Shown: piece after piece, positions 19,798 through 30,492 of the stretch | Layout: each line of letters begins with the position of its first letter | Position numbering within the stretch: position 1 is the first letter of the stretch | NCBI GenBank assembly: GCA_009784575.1 | Contig: WRBK01000001.1 | Span: 98,832-162,831 of the forward strand | Direction: 5' to 3' | Length of the DNA: 64,000 nucleotides | From: Defluviitaleaceae bacterium | GTDB taxonomy: Bacteria > Bacillota > Clostridia > Lachnospirales > WRAX01 | The notes under the pieces: generated by a model | Told to the model about the DNA's origin: nothing | The model's database searches: none | Seen by the model: only the letters and a program-made list of their open reading frames with translations | Translations under genes and position numbers: made by a program

Positions 19798-21162
19798 ATG
19801 ACATTAAAAGAAAATATTTTAAACCACATAACTAGCAAGAGTATGGAAAACCTAAAGATTCTTCTTGCTAGCGCAGAAGAAATGGAGCTTTTGGATGCTT
19901 TTTATGACCTATCTGCGGAAGAGCAGGTAATTGTGTTTAGGCTTTTGGCAAAAGACGTTGCTTTGTCGGTATTTGAGGAACTGGACACCGACGAACAGCA
20001 AAACTTGTTGCGTTCTTTTGCAGACGATAGAACAATTGAGCTTGTCAATGAAATGGCTCCCGATGATAGGGTGCGCCTATTAGAAGAATTGCCAGCCAGC
20101 GTTGCTAAAAAGCTACTCAATTCCATATCCCCAGAGGAAAGAAAGGTCACAAATATCCTTATGGGATATAAAGACGAAACTGCTGGGCGCATAATGACAA
20201 CGGAGTTTATTTCGCTGAGCCGCGATATGACAGTGTCACAAGCCCTAGATAAAGTGCGCAAGCAAGCCCCTGATAAAGAATCGGTATATACCCTTTATGT
20301 AACGGATAAAGCAAAGGTGCTGGAAGGTGTTTTGTCGCTAAAAGAGCTGGTATGCGCCGACCTTGATGCAAAAATAGAAGATATTATGCGTTTAAGAACT
20401 ATTAGTGTGCTAACCGATACCGACCAAGAAGAGGTAGCTCGCAATATGAAAGAACTCGACCTCCTTGCCATCCCTGTTGTAGATAACGAAGGGCGAATTG
20501 TTGGTATTGTAACCATTGATGATGCCATAGATATTTTGGAAGATGAAACAACAGAGGACATTCTCGACCATGCAGGCTTTGCTGATACGGCGGGCAACGA
20601 AAATAGCCGTAGTGAGCTTTTAGTAAATGGCGCGCTGTGGAAAATCTGGCGCGTAAGAGTGCCTGTTTTATTGATAACATTACTGTTCGGTTTTATTACA
20701 GGTGCAATTATTGATGACTTTGAAGCTAGGCTAGGTGCAATAGGCATGGTAGCTATATTTATCCCGCTTATTATGGGTATGGGCGGCGATGTAGGCACAC
20801 AGTCAGCTACTGTTTTTGCTCGCGGCGTGGTTTTGGGTCATATTCAAATGAAAAACTTTTTTAAGCACTTTATGAAAGAGGTTTGGGTAGGGTTTACAAT
20901 CGGTACTGTGCTAGGTGCTGTGACGGGGGTTGTGGCGGCATGGTGGCAAGGTGAGCCTATGCTAGGGCTTGCGGTCGGGCTGGCACTTGCTGTAACCATG
21001 ACTGTGGCGGCTATGCTTGGCTTCTTCGTTCCGTACTTGCTACTAAAATTTAACCTTGACCAAGCTGCTGGCTCTGCGCCTATAATAACGTCTATTAAAG
21101 ATATTGCAGGACTGGTAATTTACTTCTTGTTTGTCAGTATGTTTTTGGGATATATGTTGTAA
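19798..21162 (+). CDS. mgtE: Magnesium transporter MgtE
   Basis: N-domain, CBS pair, and C-terminal TM domain (PLIMGMGGDVGTQSATVFARGV); RBS GGAGG. Confidence 0.96.
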   Translation: MTLKENILNHITSKSMENLKILLASAEEMELLDAFYDLSAEEQVIVFRLLAKDVALSVFEELDTDEQQNLLRSFADDRTIELVNEMAPDDRVRLLEELPASVAKKLLNSISPEERKVTNILMGYKDETAGRIMTTEFISLSRDMTVSQALDKVRKQAPDKESVYTLYVTDKAKVLEGVLSLKELVCADLDAKIEDIMRLRTISVLTDTDQEEVARNMKELDLLAIPVVDNEGRIVGIVTIDDAIDILEDETTEDILDHAGFADTAGNENSRSELLVNGALWKIWRVRVPVLLITLLFGFITGAIIDDFEARLGAIGMVAIFIPLIMGMGGDVGTQSATVFARGVVLGHIQMKNFFKHFMKEVWVGFTIGTVLGAVTGVVAAWWQGEPMLGLAVGLALAVTMTVAAMLGFFVPYLLLKFNLDQAAGSAPIITSIKDIAGLVIYFLFVSMFLGYML

Positions 21163-21177
21163 CGAAAGGAAAATAAT

Positions 21178-22013
21178 ATGCTAAAGCAAAATAGAGCCGC
21201 AAGGCTCTTTGTTAAAACGGTCTTGATATCTGTGAATGTAATGCTGATAATAGGCGGAGGTGTGTGGCTAGCTGTAGACAATGCAGTTAGGTCACCAGAA
21301 ATGCCGCCTATTATGGCGGCTAATATAAGTTCTAGGGATAATGGGGACGATAGCGAATTGAGCGGTGGCGAATACGCCGAACTGCTACCTCCTCGGCTAA
21401 TACAATTTGAAGAGCGCAAGCTGCCGCTTTCGATGCCGAAACGGGCGAAGGTTACATAATTAGCATATCTCGCGATACTTTGGTAGATGTGGAGCGCAAT
21501 AGTAGAAAAATTGTTTCTGCATATCCTGTCGGTCGCCTGCATGGCGGCGGGCATGAGGGTGGTGTGGAGCGAATGAGATGTGAAGTGTCCACCCTGATTG
21601 GCTTTAGACCAGATTTTATATCAGGGTGGACTATGAAGCGTTTGTACGTATGGTTGATTCGGTTGGTGGAATAGAAGAGGGTGCTTTAGCAAGTGCTGGT
21701 GGCTGTATTTAGAGAACTCCTAACACCTGCATCAATATTAAGAATCCCAGAGTTTGTGGGTATTTTTAATGACCATGTATATTCATGTATATTCGGATTT
21801 AGCCATGGGTGAGTTATTGTGGTTTGCAAATGAAGCTCGCAATATTGGTGGCTTGGATGGCCGAGTCTCTATACCTTGCCTATGGTAGGCACTAGTGGTG
21901 CGCCTATGTGGTACGAGCTAGCTGATGAAGAGGGTGTACTAGAGCTGATAAATCGCACAATAAACCCATTTATCCGCGATATTACTGATGATGATTTACG
22001 TATTGTACGATAA
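21178..22013 (+). pseudogene. Degraded LytR-CpsA-Psr (LCP) family gene
   Basis: N-terminal TM ORF (93 aa) then LCP fragments in shifted frames (ISIPRDTLVDVERNSRKI, GRLHGGG-HEGGVERM, YEAFVRMVDSVGG, ELLTPASILRIPEFVGIFNDHVYS). Confidence 0.75.
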
Positions 22014-22023
22014 ATATATGAAG

Positions 22024-22884
22024 TTACATATATTTCCTGAAAATATTTTGTGCTTTGGTCTTGATTATTTCGCGAACATGCGGAGGCTCTAGCACTTCTA
22101 TGCATTCCCCTAGAGATAGTATAAAACCATAGACCCAATTGTCCTCTGTCCATGTGACGGTTGCAATAAGGTTGCCATCTGGCTGCTTTTCTATCATATC
22201 TTCGCTAAACTCATCGTATGCGCGATATGCCATTTCGGGAGCTATGCGTAATTTCATAGTAATGTATTGTTCTTGATAATTACCATGGTTTGTGTCATCT
22301 ATGATATCTAAAAAGCTTCGTTCTGTGAAATGTTCGTCTGATATATTAAGGTTTTTGACACGTGAGAGCTTATACAGCCTCATATCCTGCTTGGTTAGGC
22401 AATAGCCTTTTATGTACCATGAGCGGGATTTGAACCATAGCTGTATAGGCTCTACGCGCCTAAATGTTTTTTCGCCATATCTATTAAAATAATCAAATTC
22501 CGCAATACGTTTTTGTAAAATCGCGCCCTTAAAATCTTCAAAAGAGCTATCGCTAAAGCTCCAATCAGAAAAATCCACTTCTAACCAGTTTACAGCAGTT
22601 TTATTGAATAATGCAGATAATTTTGACAATGCTTGTCCAGCCTCATCTGGTTTTACAGCCTGCAAGCCATACAAAGCCGCCAATATTTCATTCTGTTCTT
22701 GCTCGTTTAGAATCGATTTGTTTAAAACAAAATCAGGCAGAAGGCTAATTCCGCCGTTTCTTCCTTGTTCTGTGTATATGGGGATGCCAGCTAGGCTTAA
22801 AGTGTCTATATCGCGATAAATCGTACGCGTAGAAACGCCGAATTGCTCGGCTAGCTCCTTTGCAGATACGCGCCTTTTGTGCAA
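22024..22884 (-). CDS. HTH_11/WYL-domain transcriptional regulator
   Basis: N-terminal RVSAKELAEQFGVSTRTIYRDIDTLSLAGIPIYTEQG; central WYL-like region (YFNRYGEKTFRRVEPIQLWFKSRSWYIKGYC). Confidence 0.93.
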   Translation of the reverse strand: MHKRRVSAKELAEQFGVSTRTIYRDIDTLSLAGIPIYTEQGRNGGISLLPDFVLNKSILNEQEQNEILAALYGLQAVKPDEAGQALSKLSALFNKTAVNWLEVDFSDWSFSDSSFEDFKGAILQKRIAEFDYFNRYGEKTFRRVEPIQLWFKSRSWYIKGYCLTKQDMRLYKLSRVKNLNISDEHFTERSFLDIIDDTNHGNYQEQYITMKLRIAPEMAYRAYDEFSEDMIEKQPDGNLIATVTWTEDNWVYGFILSLGECIEVLEPPHVREIIKTKAQNIFRKYM

Positions 22885-22924
22885 GAGGGTATAAATTATC
22901 TCAAATAATCTGTTGATTTGGATG

Positions 22925-24148
22925 CTATCGCCTCCTCGTTTTTAACCGCACAAAGCGGGATGATTTGGACGACCCAGGGTAGGCGGAAATCACCTCTTGA
23001 TATAGCTTTGCGACATTTTGACCATATTTTTGACTGGATAGATGGTGTATGGAAGAAAGCGCAGTGGCGGTTATGCGTTCGCGCTCTACCTTATTGGTCA
23101 AAGCATTTACCACAAGCTGCGGCAGGTCGTTATCATCATGGAAGGTATAGCCCGTCTCGTTATTACGCACGAGCTTTTCTATGCTTGTATCAAATTTAGC
23201 AATCACAGGCAAACCAGCCGCCATGGCCTCCACATATGTAAGCCCCTGTGTTTCTGTGAGAGATGCATTTACAAATACATCACCAAGCTGATAATATTTT
23301 CCAATTTCACTCCAAGGTCTAGCACCAGTGAACATAACATTTGCGCTAATGTTCAAGCTTTTGGCTAACTGCCCAAGTTCTACTTTGGCTGGACCATCAC
23401 CAACTATGATAAGGCGTGTATTTGGCAGCATTTCTAGGATTTTTGGCATTTGATTTATAATAACATCCATGCTTTTTTCCTTGGCAATACGCCCAAGTGA
23501 TAGCATAATATGGTCATTTTGCGGTATGCCAAGAGATTGCTTTAAATCTGCTATATCCTGCGATGAATGCGACTGCGGTGCAAAGGGTGCAAAATCTATG
23601 CCCGTAGGTATAACCCTAATAGGTCGCTCTACGCCGTAGTTATGGAGGTAGTTTTCTGCTTTTTCTGTAGGTGCAATAACAACCCTTGCCCTATTGCAAA
23701 AAAACCTAGAAAACCGCCGCGCCATTTTTGGCGTTATAATATGTCCGCCAGCTACATAATGCACATAATCCTCCCATAGCGTATGGTAGGTATGTACAAG
23801 AGGTATATTCTTAGATTCAGAAACAATTTTGCCAAAAATGCCTAGAGAAAATTCAGAGTGAGTATGCACAACATCTAGCTTTAGCTTACGAATTTTTAGA
23901 AGGGCTTTTGGTGAATATATAAGCCCTACGCGATGCGAAGGTAAAAACACGAGGGGCATTGAAGGCATACGGAAAATATCAGGCTCACGCTTTGCGCGCG
24001 GGTCTGTAGTGGTAAAGATATATACATTATGACCTTGAGCAGTAAGCTCCTTTTGCAAGAGATGTACGGATGTAGCAACACCGTTAATCTGTGGAAAATA
24101 AGTATCGGTAAAGAGACCTATGTTTAGGCTGTGATTTTTGCTCATCAC
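22925..24148 (-). CDS. Glycosyltransferase family 4 (diacylglycerol glucosyltransferase-like)
   Basis: NIGLFTDTYFPQINGVATSVHLL and FVNASLTETQGLTYVEAMAAGLPVIA. Confidence 0.9.
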   Translation of the reverse strand: MMSKNHSLNIGLFTDTYFPQINGVATSVHLLQKELTAQGHNVYIFTTTDPRAKREPDIFRMPSMPLVFLPSHRVGLIYSPKALLKIRKLKLDVVHTHSEFSLGIFGKIVSESKNIPLVHTYHTLWEDYVHYVAGGHIITPKMARRFSRFFCNRARVVIAPTEKAENYLHNYGVERPIRVIPTGIDFAPFAPQSHSSQDIADLKQSLGIPQNDHIMLSLGRIAKEKSMDVIINQMPKILEMLPNTRLIIVGDGPAKVELGQLAKSLNISANVMFTGARPWSEIGKYYQLGDVFVNASLTETQGLTYVEAMAAGLPVIAKFDTSIEKLVRNNETGYTFHDDNDLPQLVVNALTNKVERERITATALSSIHHLSSQKYGQNVAKLYQEVISAYPGSSKSSRFVRLKTRRR

Positions 24149-24852
24149 TTTGCCTCCTCAAAAAGTGCGTTTATATGCTTTATGGCTATGTTTTTGCCAG
24201 GCATATTTGATGCCTGCACTTTGTCCAGCAACCCCTGCAATGCAACAAGGTTTCGAGAATTTTTGTATATATCTGCGAGTAGTGTGTAGGACTGGCTAAG
24301 CTCTGAGCCTACATTAACAGATTCTTCAAGCACTTTCTGTGCATCATCAGTATTTTCAGTAGCAATCAGAGCCTCCGCCCAAAAACGCACGGCATGTATA
24401 AAATTTGTGAAATTTTCTTCATAATTTGCGACATTATCCAAATTTGCTGCACCAAACATTTGCTTTAGCTCCACATTGGTATATTGCCTATCAAATCTTA
24501 GCATCTTTTTTTGCGCCGCATCTAGCACTTTTGTTTGCCACATATATGGCGGCACGGGCTTTTGCATATCTTCTTGGCTGTATTGTACTATAGGCAAACG
24601 CGCCATATCTGGTGTAAAGAAAAGCTCCTCGCCTATCTCTTTATTTCTAGTCTGATTTGCGGCTTCGTTTGCTTCCATCATATCTTGCGTATTTTGCCTT
24701 GCAGCATCTTTGCGCTTGCGGTTTGTAACTCTGATAGCCAAACCTATAACGACAATAAGGACAACGATAGGTATAATCCCACGCAAAACATTATGCATGA
24801 GGTTTTCAGCAAAAGAGCCGTCCAAAGCAAGTATTGTGATAAAATTGGTCAT
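24145..24852 (-). CDS. Hypothetical membrane-anchored protein with helical C-terminal repeats
   Basis: N-terminal TM, long helical soluble region; 4-nt overlap with the downstream glycosyltransferase gene. Confidence 0.6.
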   Translation of the reverse strand: MTNFITILALDGSFAENLMHNVLRGIIPIVVLIVVIGLAIRVTNRKRKDAARQNTQDMMEANEAANQTRNKEIGEELFFTPDMARLPIVQYSQEDMQKPVPPYMWQTKVLDAAQKKMLRFDRQYTNVELKQMFGAANLDNVANYEENFTNFIHAVRFWAEALIATENTDDAQKVLEESVNVGSELSQSYTLLADIYKNSRNLVALQGLLDKVQASNMPGKNIAIKHINALFEEAK

Positions 24853-24949
24853 AGTAATATAGTCCCTCCCGACAAAGAGGGCGGCAACTTGTGATGCTAA
24901 CCGCCCTACATTTAATATATCACAAACTCACAGAAAATAAAAGCGAAAA

Positions 24950-26140
24950 TTATCCATTCATTTTATTAAAAGTTTGTCCTAAAATTTCTATGCCGCGCTC
25001 TAGTTGTTCATCTGATGGCGAAGAGAAGTTTATGCGGAAATATTGTGATTTTTGTGTGGGGTCTACAAAGAAAGCATTGCCCCAAACTATAGCCACGCCG
25101 CCATCAAGTGCTTGCGCACAATAATCTATCATATCTATATGCTCTGGCAAGCGGCAAAACACATATAGCCCGCCTTCTGGTTTAACATAGCTAACATTGT
25201 CGCCAAGATGTTTTTCTAGCATATCGAATGTTAGTTGCAGCTTGCCCCTGTACATACTACATACTTTTTCAATATGATTTGCAAGACCATTATCTTTCAT
25301 AAACTCGTTTACAATCATTTGATTTAGCATAGGCGTATGTACATCGCTTGCTTGTTTTGCTACAGCCATTTTTGTTGCATATTGTTTCGGTAAATGCATA
25401 AAGCCAACACGCAGACCAGGTGAAATAGTTTTGGAAAAACTGCCAGCATAAAGCACAATGTTTTCTGTATCAAAAGACTTGATAGACGGGATGTTTTCAC
25501 CAAAATAGCGCAATCTGCCGTATGGGTCATCTTCCAAAATAAGGGTGTTGTATTTAACGGCAAGCTCATAAACACGTTTGCGCTTTTCAAGCGACATTGT
25601 CCAGCCTGATGGGTTTTGGAAATTAGGGATAACATAGATAAAACGGACATTTTTTTCGCGCTTTAAGGCTTCTTCCAACTTGTCCATATTCATGCCGTCA
25701 AATTCCATATCTATACCAACCACATTTGCGCGGTATGAAGCAAAAGAGTTCAAAGAACCTATGAAAGTAGGGTTTTCGGTGATGATGGTATCGCCATCAT
25801 TGCAAAAAATCTTGGCGCATAGCTCTATACCCTGTGTTGCGCCAGATGTGATGATGAGGTCATTATCCTTGCCTGATATGCCGAATCTTTCGGCTTGATA
25901 TGCAATTATTTGTTCACGAAGCGGCGCGTAGCCTTCTGATGGTCCATATTGTAATGCCAAAACTGGATGCTCTTTAAGAATTTTGTGGGAAAGCTCGGCT
26001 ACTTCTTCTGCGGGAAAAGCAGCTGGAGAGGGGTTTCCTGCGGCAAAAGCAATGGCTTTGCCAGGCCCTGTTTTTTTCAAAATTTCGTATACAGCGGCGG
26101 GTTCTAGCTTTTGTACTCTGTCTGCAAAGTGCATATTCAT
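24950..26140 (-). CDS. PLP-dependent aminotransferase (class I/II, 2-aminoadipate transaminase-like)
   Basis: SGATQGIELCAKIF, IPNFQNPSGWTMS, YAGSFSKTISPGLRVGF (PLP lysine). Confidence 0.92.
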   Translation of the reverse strand: MNMHFADRVQKLEPAAVYEILKKTGPGKAIAFAAGNPSPAAFPAEEVAELSHKILKEHPVLALQYGPSEGYAPLREQIIAYQAERFGISGKDNDLIITSGATQGIELCAKIFCNDGDTIITENPTFIGSLNSFASYRANVVGIDMEFDGMNMDKLEEALKREKNVRFIYVIPNFQNPSGWTMSLEKRKRVYELAVKYNTLILEDDPYGRLRYFGENIPSIKSFDTENIVLYAGSFSKTISPGLRVGFMHLPKQYATKMAVAKQASDVHTPMLNQMIVNEFMKDNGLANHIEKVCSMYRGKLQLTFDMLEKHLGDNVSYVKPEGGLYVFCRLPEHIDMIDYCAQALDGGVAIVWGNAFFVDPTQKSQYFRINFSSPSDEQLERGIEILGQTFNKMNG

Positions 26141-26321
26141 GGTATTCCTCCTCAAAAAATTGTAAGATATTACATAATCATAGCTATAGTATACAGTATT
26201 TTTTTGTTAAAGTCTACTATGGATTTATTGACTATTGACTTTTTTCTTCAAATTTACTATATTAAGTGTATGGAAACTTTGTTTCTAATTTAACGAAGGA
26301 TGGGCAAAGGGGGAAAGATTA

Positions 26322-27218
26322 GTGTTAAAGAATTTTGAAGAACTAAAGGGCAAGGTGCTGAAAATCAAAGAAAAAAAGGTGATAGCACTTGCTTGTGCGG
26401 CGGACGCAGCATCTTTGGAGGCTCTGCGTGATGCTGAAAAAGAGCTTGGTGTAGACTATTTGCTGATAGGCGATGCCGCAGCTATCTTGGATGTGGCAGG
26501 CAAGGTCGGTTTTGATATTGACCAAGAAAAGATTTTGCAAGCGGATGATGAAGTGACGGCGGCGGAAATGGCTGTAACCTTGGTTTGTGAAGGTCGCGCA
26601 GATATATTGATGAAAGGCAAAATGCAAACCGCAAGCCTGCTAAAGGCTGTTGTGGATAAGGAAAAAGGCATAAGGACAGGTGGGCTGATGTCTCATATGG
26701 CTGTGCTAGAATGCCCTGCTTATCATAAATTAATTTATATCACAGATGGCGGCATGGTGACACAACCTGATGCAGAGCAAAAGCGCGGTATCTTGATGAA
26801 TAGTGTGGACTTTTTACGCCAAATGGGCTATGAAATGCCAAAGGCGGCTGTGCTTGCGGCTGTGGAAGCTGTCAATCCTAAAATGCAAGAAACTGTGGAT
26901 GCAGCGGCACTGGCAGAGGCTAACGCTAAGGGTGAGCTTGCTGGTTGCATTGTGGAAGGACCGCTTTCTTTTGACCTAGCCATATCAGCAGAATCTGCTA
27001 AAACTAAAGGCGTAGAAAGCCACGTGGCAGGGGATGTTGATATATTTATTGCCCCAGAAATGGCTACGGGCAATATCCTTGCAAAGTCCTTGATATATCT
27101 TGCGGGTGCGAAAATGGCTGGTTGCATACTTGGTGCAAAAGCCCCCATTATCGTGGTCTCACGTGGGGCTGGCGCAGAAGAAAAGATGCTGTCTATATTG
27201 CTGACCATGGCTGTGTAA
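26322..27218 (+). CDS. ptb: Phosphate butyryltransferase
   Basis: LMKGKMQTASLLKAVVDKEKGIRTGGLMSH and VAGDVDIFIAPEMATGNILAKSL. Confidence 0.93.
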   Translation: MLKNFEELKGKVLKIKEKKVIALACAADAASLEALRDAEKELGVDYLLIGDAAAILDVAGKVGFDIDQEKILQADDEVTAAEMAVTLVCEGRADILMKGKMQTASLLKAVVDKEKGIRTGGLMSHMAVLECPAYHKLIYITDGGMVTQPDAEQKRGILMNSVDFLRQMGYEMPKAAVLAAVEAVNPKMQETVDAAALAEANAKGELAGCIVEGPLSFDLAISAESAKTKGVESHVAGDVDIFIAPEMATGNILAKSLIYLAGAKMAGCILGAKAPIIVVSRGAGAEEKMLSILLTMAV

Positions 27219-27226
27219 ATTGCCGC

Positions 27227-27612
27227 AGGAGGTGACGCTCATGCTAAGGGCATGGCTACGGAGGATAGTGATGTGGGTTTAGTGATTGATACTGAGCCGC
27301 ATGTGCGGGGCTGGGATTTTGAGGGTATCTACATGGATATTTCTGAATGCCTAGAGCGCAAAGTAGACTTGATTCCGCGCTAAGTTGTTGCGCCAAGCGG
27401 CAGAATAGGCACAGAGCTTGCAGAAACTGGGATGGTGATATATGAAAAGCAAGGACAAGGTTTGCGTTGAGAAAATCAGCAATTACTGTAAATAGCTGGC
27501 TTGCGAAACAGAGTTATCCATGAATATGATAAATTAAATCTACCTTTTGTTTGGCAAACTATAAACAGAAGGCATCCCAGAACTACTTACATACACACAA
27601 GAAATACTAAAT
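27227..27612 (+). pseudogene. Relic of an HEPN/MNT toxin-antitoxin module
   Basis: MNT-like DVGLVIDTEPHVRGWDFEGIYMDISECLERKVDLIPR*; HEPN-like MKSKDKVCVEKISNYC and LRNRVIHEYDKLNLPFVWQTI in shifted frames. Confidence 0.75.
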
Positions 27613-27638
27613 GACATAAATTTACAGGAGGAAAAGCA

Positions 27639-29438
27639 ATGAGAGTTCTTATGACAGGCGACGAGGCTTTAGCCCGCGGCGCGTATGAGGCAGGGGTACA
27701 TTTTGCATCAGCATACCCAGGCACACCAAGCACAGAGATTTTGCAAAACATGACACAGTACAAAGAGGTGTTTTCAGAATGGGCACCAAACGAGAAGGTG
27801 TCGCTTGAGGCGGCTGCTGGCGCATCTATCGCTGGTATGCGTACCATGGCATCCATGAAGCATGTAGGCGTAAATGTGGCGGCAGATGCTTTGTTTACTT
27901 TTGCCTACACTGGCGTAAACGGTGGCTGTGTTATTATCACAGCAGATGAGCCAGGTATGCATTCATCGCAAAATGAGCAAGACAACCGCTACTATGCACA
28001 AGCATCCAAAATACCTATGCTTGAGCCGTCAAATAGCCAAGAGTGTATTGATATGATGAAGGTTGCTTTTGAACTTAGCGAAGAGTATGACACACCAGTG
28101 CTTATTAGAATAACCACACGCATAGCGCATTCTAAGAGCATTGTAGAGCTAAAGGATAGGGTAGAAGTGCCTATTCGTGAATATGTAAAGGATATCAAGA
28201 AAAATCTGCCTGTGCCTGCTGTGGCTGTTGGCTTGCGTATACGCGTAGAAGAGCGTATGAACAAACTAGCTGTTTACGCAGACAAGACCAATCTAAACTA
28301 CATTGAAAAAGGTGGCACGATAGGCGTTATTGCCTCTGGCAAATCTGTTGAGTTTGCGAAAGAGGTGTTTGGTGACAGTGCAACATATCTAAAGCTGGGC
28401 TTTACATATCCATTGCCAGACAAGCTGTTGGATGAATTTTATAAGCAAATTGGTGACGGCAAAGTTTATGTTATCGAAGAAAATGACCCATGGTTGCAAC
28501 ATTGGGTAGAGCGCAGAGGCTACAAGTGCATAGGCAAGCCGACCATACCGCCATATGGAGAAATGACACCAGATGTTTTGCGTGCCGCCATTTATGGCGA
28601 AACCCTACCGACCTTGGATGTGCCAACAGATAAGGCTGTGCCACGCCCACCTGTATTTTGTAGCGGCTGTCCACACCGTGGTTTCTTCTATGAGCTTGCA
28701 AAGCGCAAAGATACAGTTATTGCAGGCGATATTGGCTGTTATACCCTTGGCTTTATAGAGCCTTATAATGCTATTGACTATGTTATCTGCATGTCTTCCG
28801 CATTTTCTGCGGCGCATGGTAGCCAGATAGCCTTTGATAAGGCGGGCAATGGCAAACGTGCTGTTGGTGTGCTTGGCGATTCTACATTCTTCCATATGGG
28901 GCTTAATGGACTTATCGAAGTGCTTTACAATGGCTCTAAGACTATCTGCGTTATCCTTGATAACCGCATAACGGGCATGACAGGCGGTCAGGAGCATCCA
29001 GGCACTGGTAAGGATGCCCATGGCCAAACTGCTCATGAAATGGATATTGAGGCTGTATGCCGCGCACTTGGCGCAAAAAATGTGACCGTGGTTAATCCGA
29101 ATAACCTACAACAGGTGCGCAATGCCCTTGATGCGGCATATGCTAAGGACGAGCCATCTGTAATCATAACTCGCTGGCCATGCGTGCTAAAGCCAGATAT
29201 GGATGATGCAGTGTATGAAGAATTTGGTCAAGACCTATTTAAGAAAAAATACTGCGTAGATGAATCCAAGTGCATAGGCTGTAAAGTTTGTATGAAAGTG
29301 GGTTGCCCATCTATCTCTATGAAAGAGGCAACAGGAGCTAATAAGCTTGGTCAGCTATCACAAATAGATGCTACATGCGTGGGCTGTGATGTTTGCGCGC
29401 AGGTTTGCCCGACTAAGGCGATTGGACCGAAGGCGTAA
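27639..29438 (+). CDS. iorA: Indolepyruvate ferredoxin oxidoreductase, alpha subunit
   Basis: 599 aa; TPP domain (GDIGCYTLGF), C-terminal 2x[4Fe-4S] (CIGCKVCMKVGCP, CVGCDVCAQVCP). Confidence 0.96.
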   Translation: MRVLMTGDEALARGAYEAGVHFASAYPGTPSTEILQNMTQYKEVFSEWAPNEKVSLEAAAGASIAGMRTMASMKHVGVNVAADALFTFAYTGVNGGCVIITADEPGMHSSQNEQDNRYYAQASKIPMLEPSNSQECIDMMKVAFELSEEYDTPVLIRITTRIAHSKSIVELKDRVEVPIREYVKDIKKNLPVPAVAVGLRIRVEERMNKLAVYADKTNLNYIEKGGTIGVIASGKSVEFAKEVFGDSATYLKLGFTYPLPDKLLDEFYKQIGDGKVYVIEENDPWLQHWVERRGYKCIGKPTIPPYGEMTPDVLRAAIYGETLPTLDVPTDKAVPRPPVFCSGCPHRGFFYELAKRKDTVIAGDIGCYTLGFIEPYNAIDYVICMSSAFSAAHGSQIAFDKAGNGKRAVGVLGDSTFFHMGLNGLIEVLYNGSKTICVILDNRITGMTGGQEHPGTGKDAHGQTAHEMDIEAVCRALGAKNVTVVNPNNLQQVRNALDAAYAKDEPSVIITRWPCVLKPDMDDAVYEEFGQDLFKKKYCVDESKCIGCKVCMKVGCPSISMKEATGANKLGQLSQIDATCVGCDVCAQVCPTKAIGPKA

Positions 29439-29442
29439 TAAT

Positions 29443-29900
29443 ATGAAAATGGTCTACATGCGGCATAGCGAACCAGCATACCCTAATTTTGAAGAGATGG
29501 GACTGATTGGCTTTGGTCGTGACTTGGCATCTTTGACACCGAAAGGTATTGAAATTGCTGATAAAGCGGCGAAAAATCCGATGCTGGATGGTGCAGACAT
29601 AATTGTGTCTTCGCCCTTGACTAGAGCCTTGCAGACTGCGGGGATAATCGCGAGACATACAGACCTTCCGTTAGAAGTGGAGCTAGGTTTTATAGAACGT
29701 CGTGTTGATTTGAGTCAAAAGCTCAATCATGCAGAAAGGGAATCTTTATATAAAGATTATGAATTGTTGTGTCACATGGTAAACTAGGGCGAAGATTCCG
29801 CATGGGCAGACTTGATTTTTGTGGCATGTTTGAATTTGATTATACACCAGAATTTGAACTATTGCCTTATACTGAACGTGATATAGAGAATAACAACTAG
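29443..29900 (+). pseudogene. Histidine phosphatase (phosphoglycerate mutase-like), truncated/frameshifted
   Basis: MKMVYMRHSEPAYP...SSPLTRALQTA intact N-terminus; stop at ~29787; later out-of-frame CGMFEFDYTPEFE tail. Confidence 0.6.
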
Positions 29901-29910
29901 GAGGTTTATA

Positions 29911-30483
29911 ATGACAAAATCAATACTATTAGTAGGGGTTGGCGGCCAAGGAACTATCTTGGCTGGCAAAATATTAACCACGGGCTTGCTTTCTGCAGGC
30001 TATGATGTGAAGATGAGTGAAATACACGGCATGAGTCAGCGCGGCGGCTCGGTGTCCACGCATGTGCGCTACAGCAAAGAGCAGGTACATAGCGCGGTGA
30101 TAGAAAAAGGCGGCGCGGATGTACTTATTAGCTTTGAGCAAATGGAGGCTATGCGCTGGCTTGGCTACCTAAAGCCGGGCGGCAGGGCTGTTATTAATAG
30201 CCAAGTAATATTGCCGCAAAGTGTGTTGACGGGTCAGCGCGAGTATCCGCAGGGCATTTTGGAAGACATTGGCAGCAAGGTAGAAACCACCGTCCTCAAT
30301 GCTACGGAAGAGGCGGCAAAAATAGGCAATCCACGTGGTCAGAATGTACTGCTTGTAGGCACAGCGGCGAAATTGCTTGGCTTGGGTGACATTGATTGGA
30401 AGGCTATCATCGCGCAAAATGTGAAAGAGCAGTTTGTGGAAATGAATCAGAAAGCGTTTGATAAGGGGTTTGAGTTAGTTTAG
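29911..30483 (+). CDS. iorB: Indolepyruvate oxidoreductase, beta subunit
   Basis: SILLVGVGGQGTILAGKIL; EIHGMSQRGGSVSTHVRYS. Confidence 0.96.
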   Translation: MTKSILLVGVGGQGTILAGKILTTGLLSAGYDVKMSEIHGMSQRGGSVSTHVRYSKEQVHSAVIEKGGADVLISFEQMEAMRWLGYLKPGGRAVINSQVILPQSVLTGQREYPQGILEDIGSKVETTVLNATEEAAKIGNPRGQNVLLVGTAAKLLGLGDIDWKAIIAQNVKEQFVEMNQKAFDKGFELV

Positions 30484-30492
30484 GCTTTGCCG

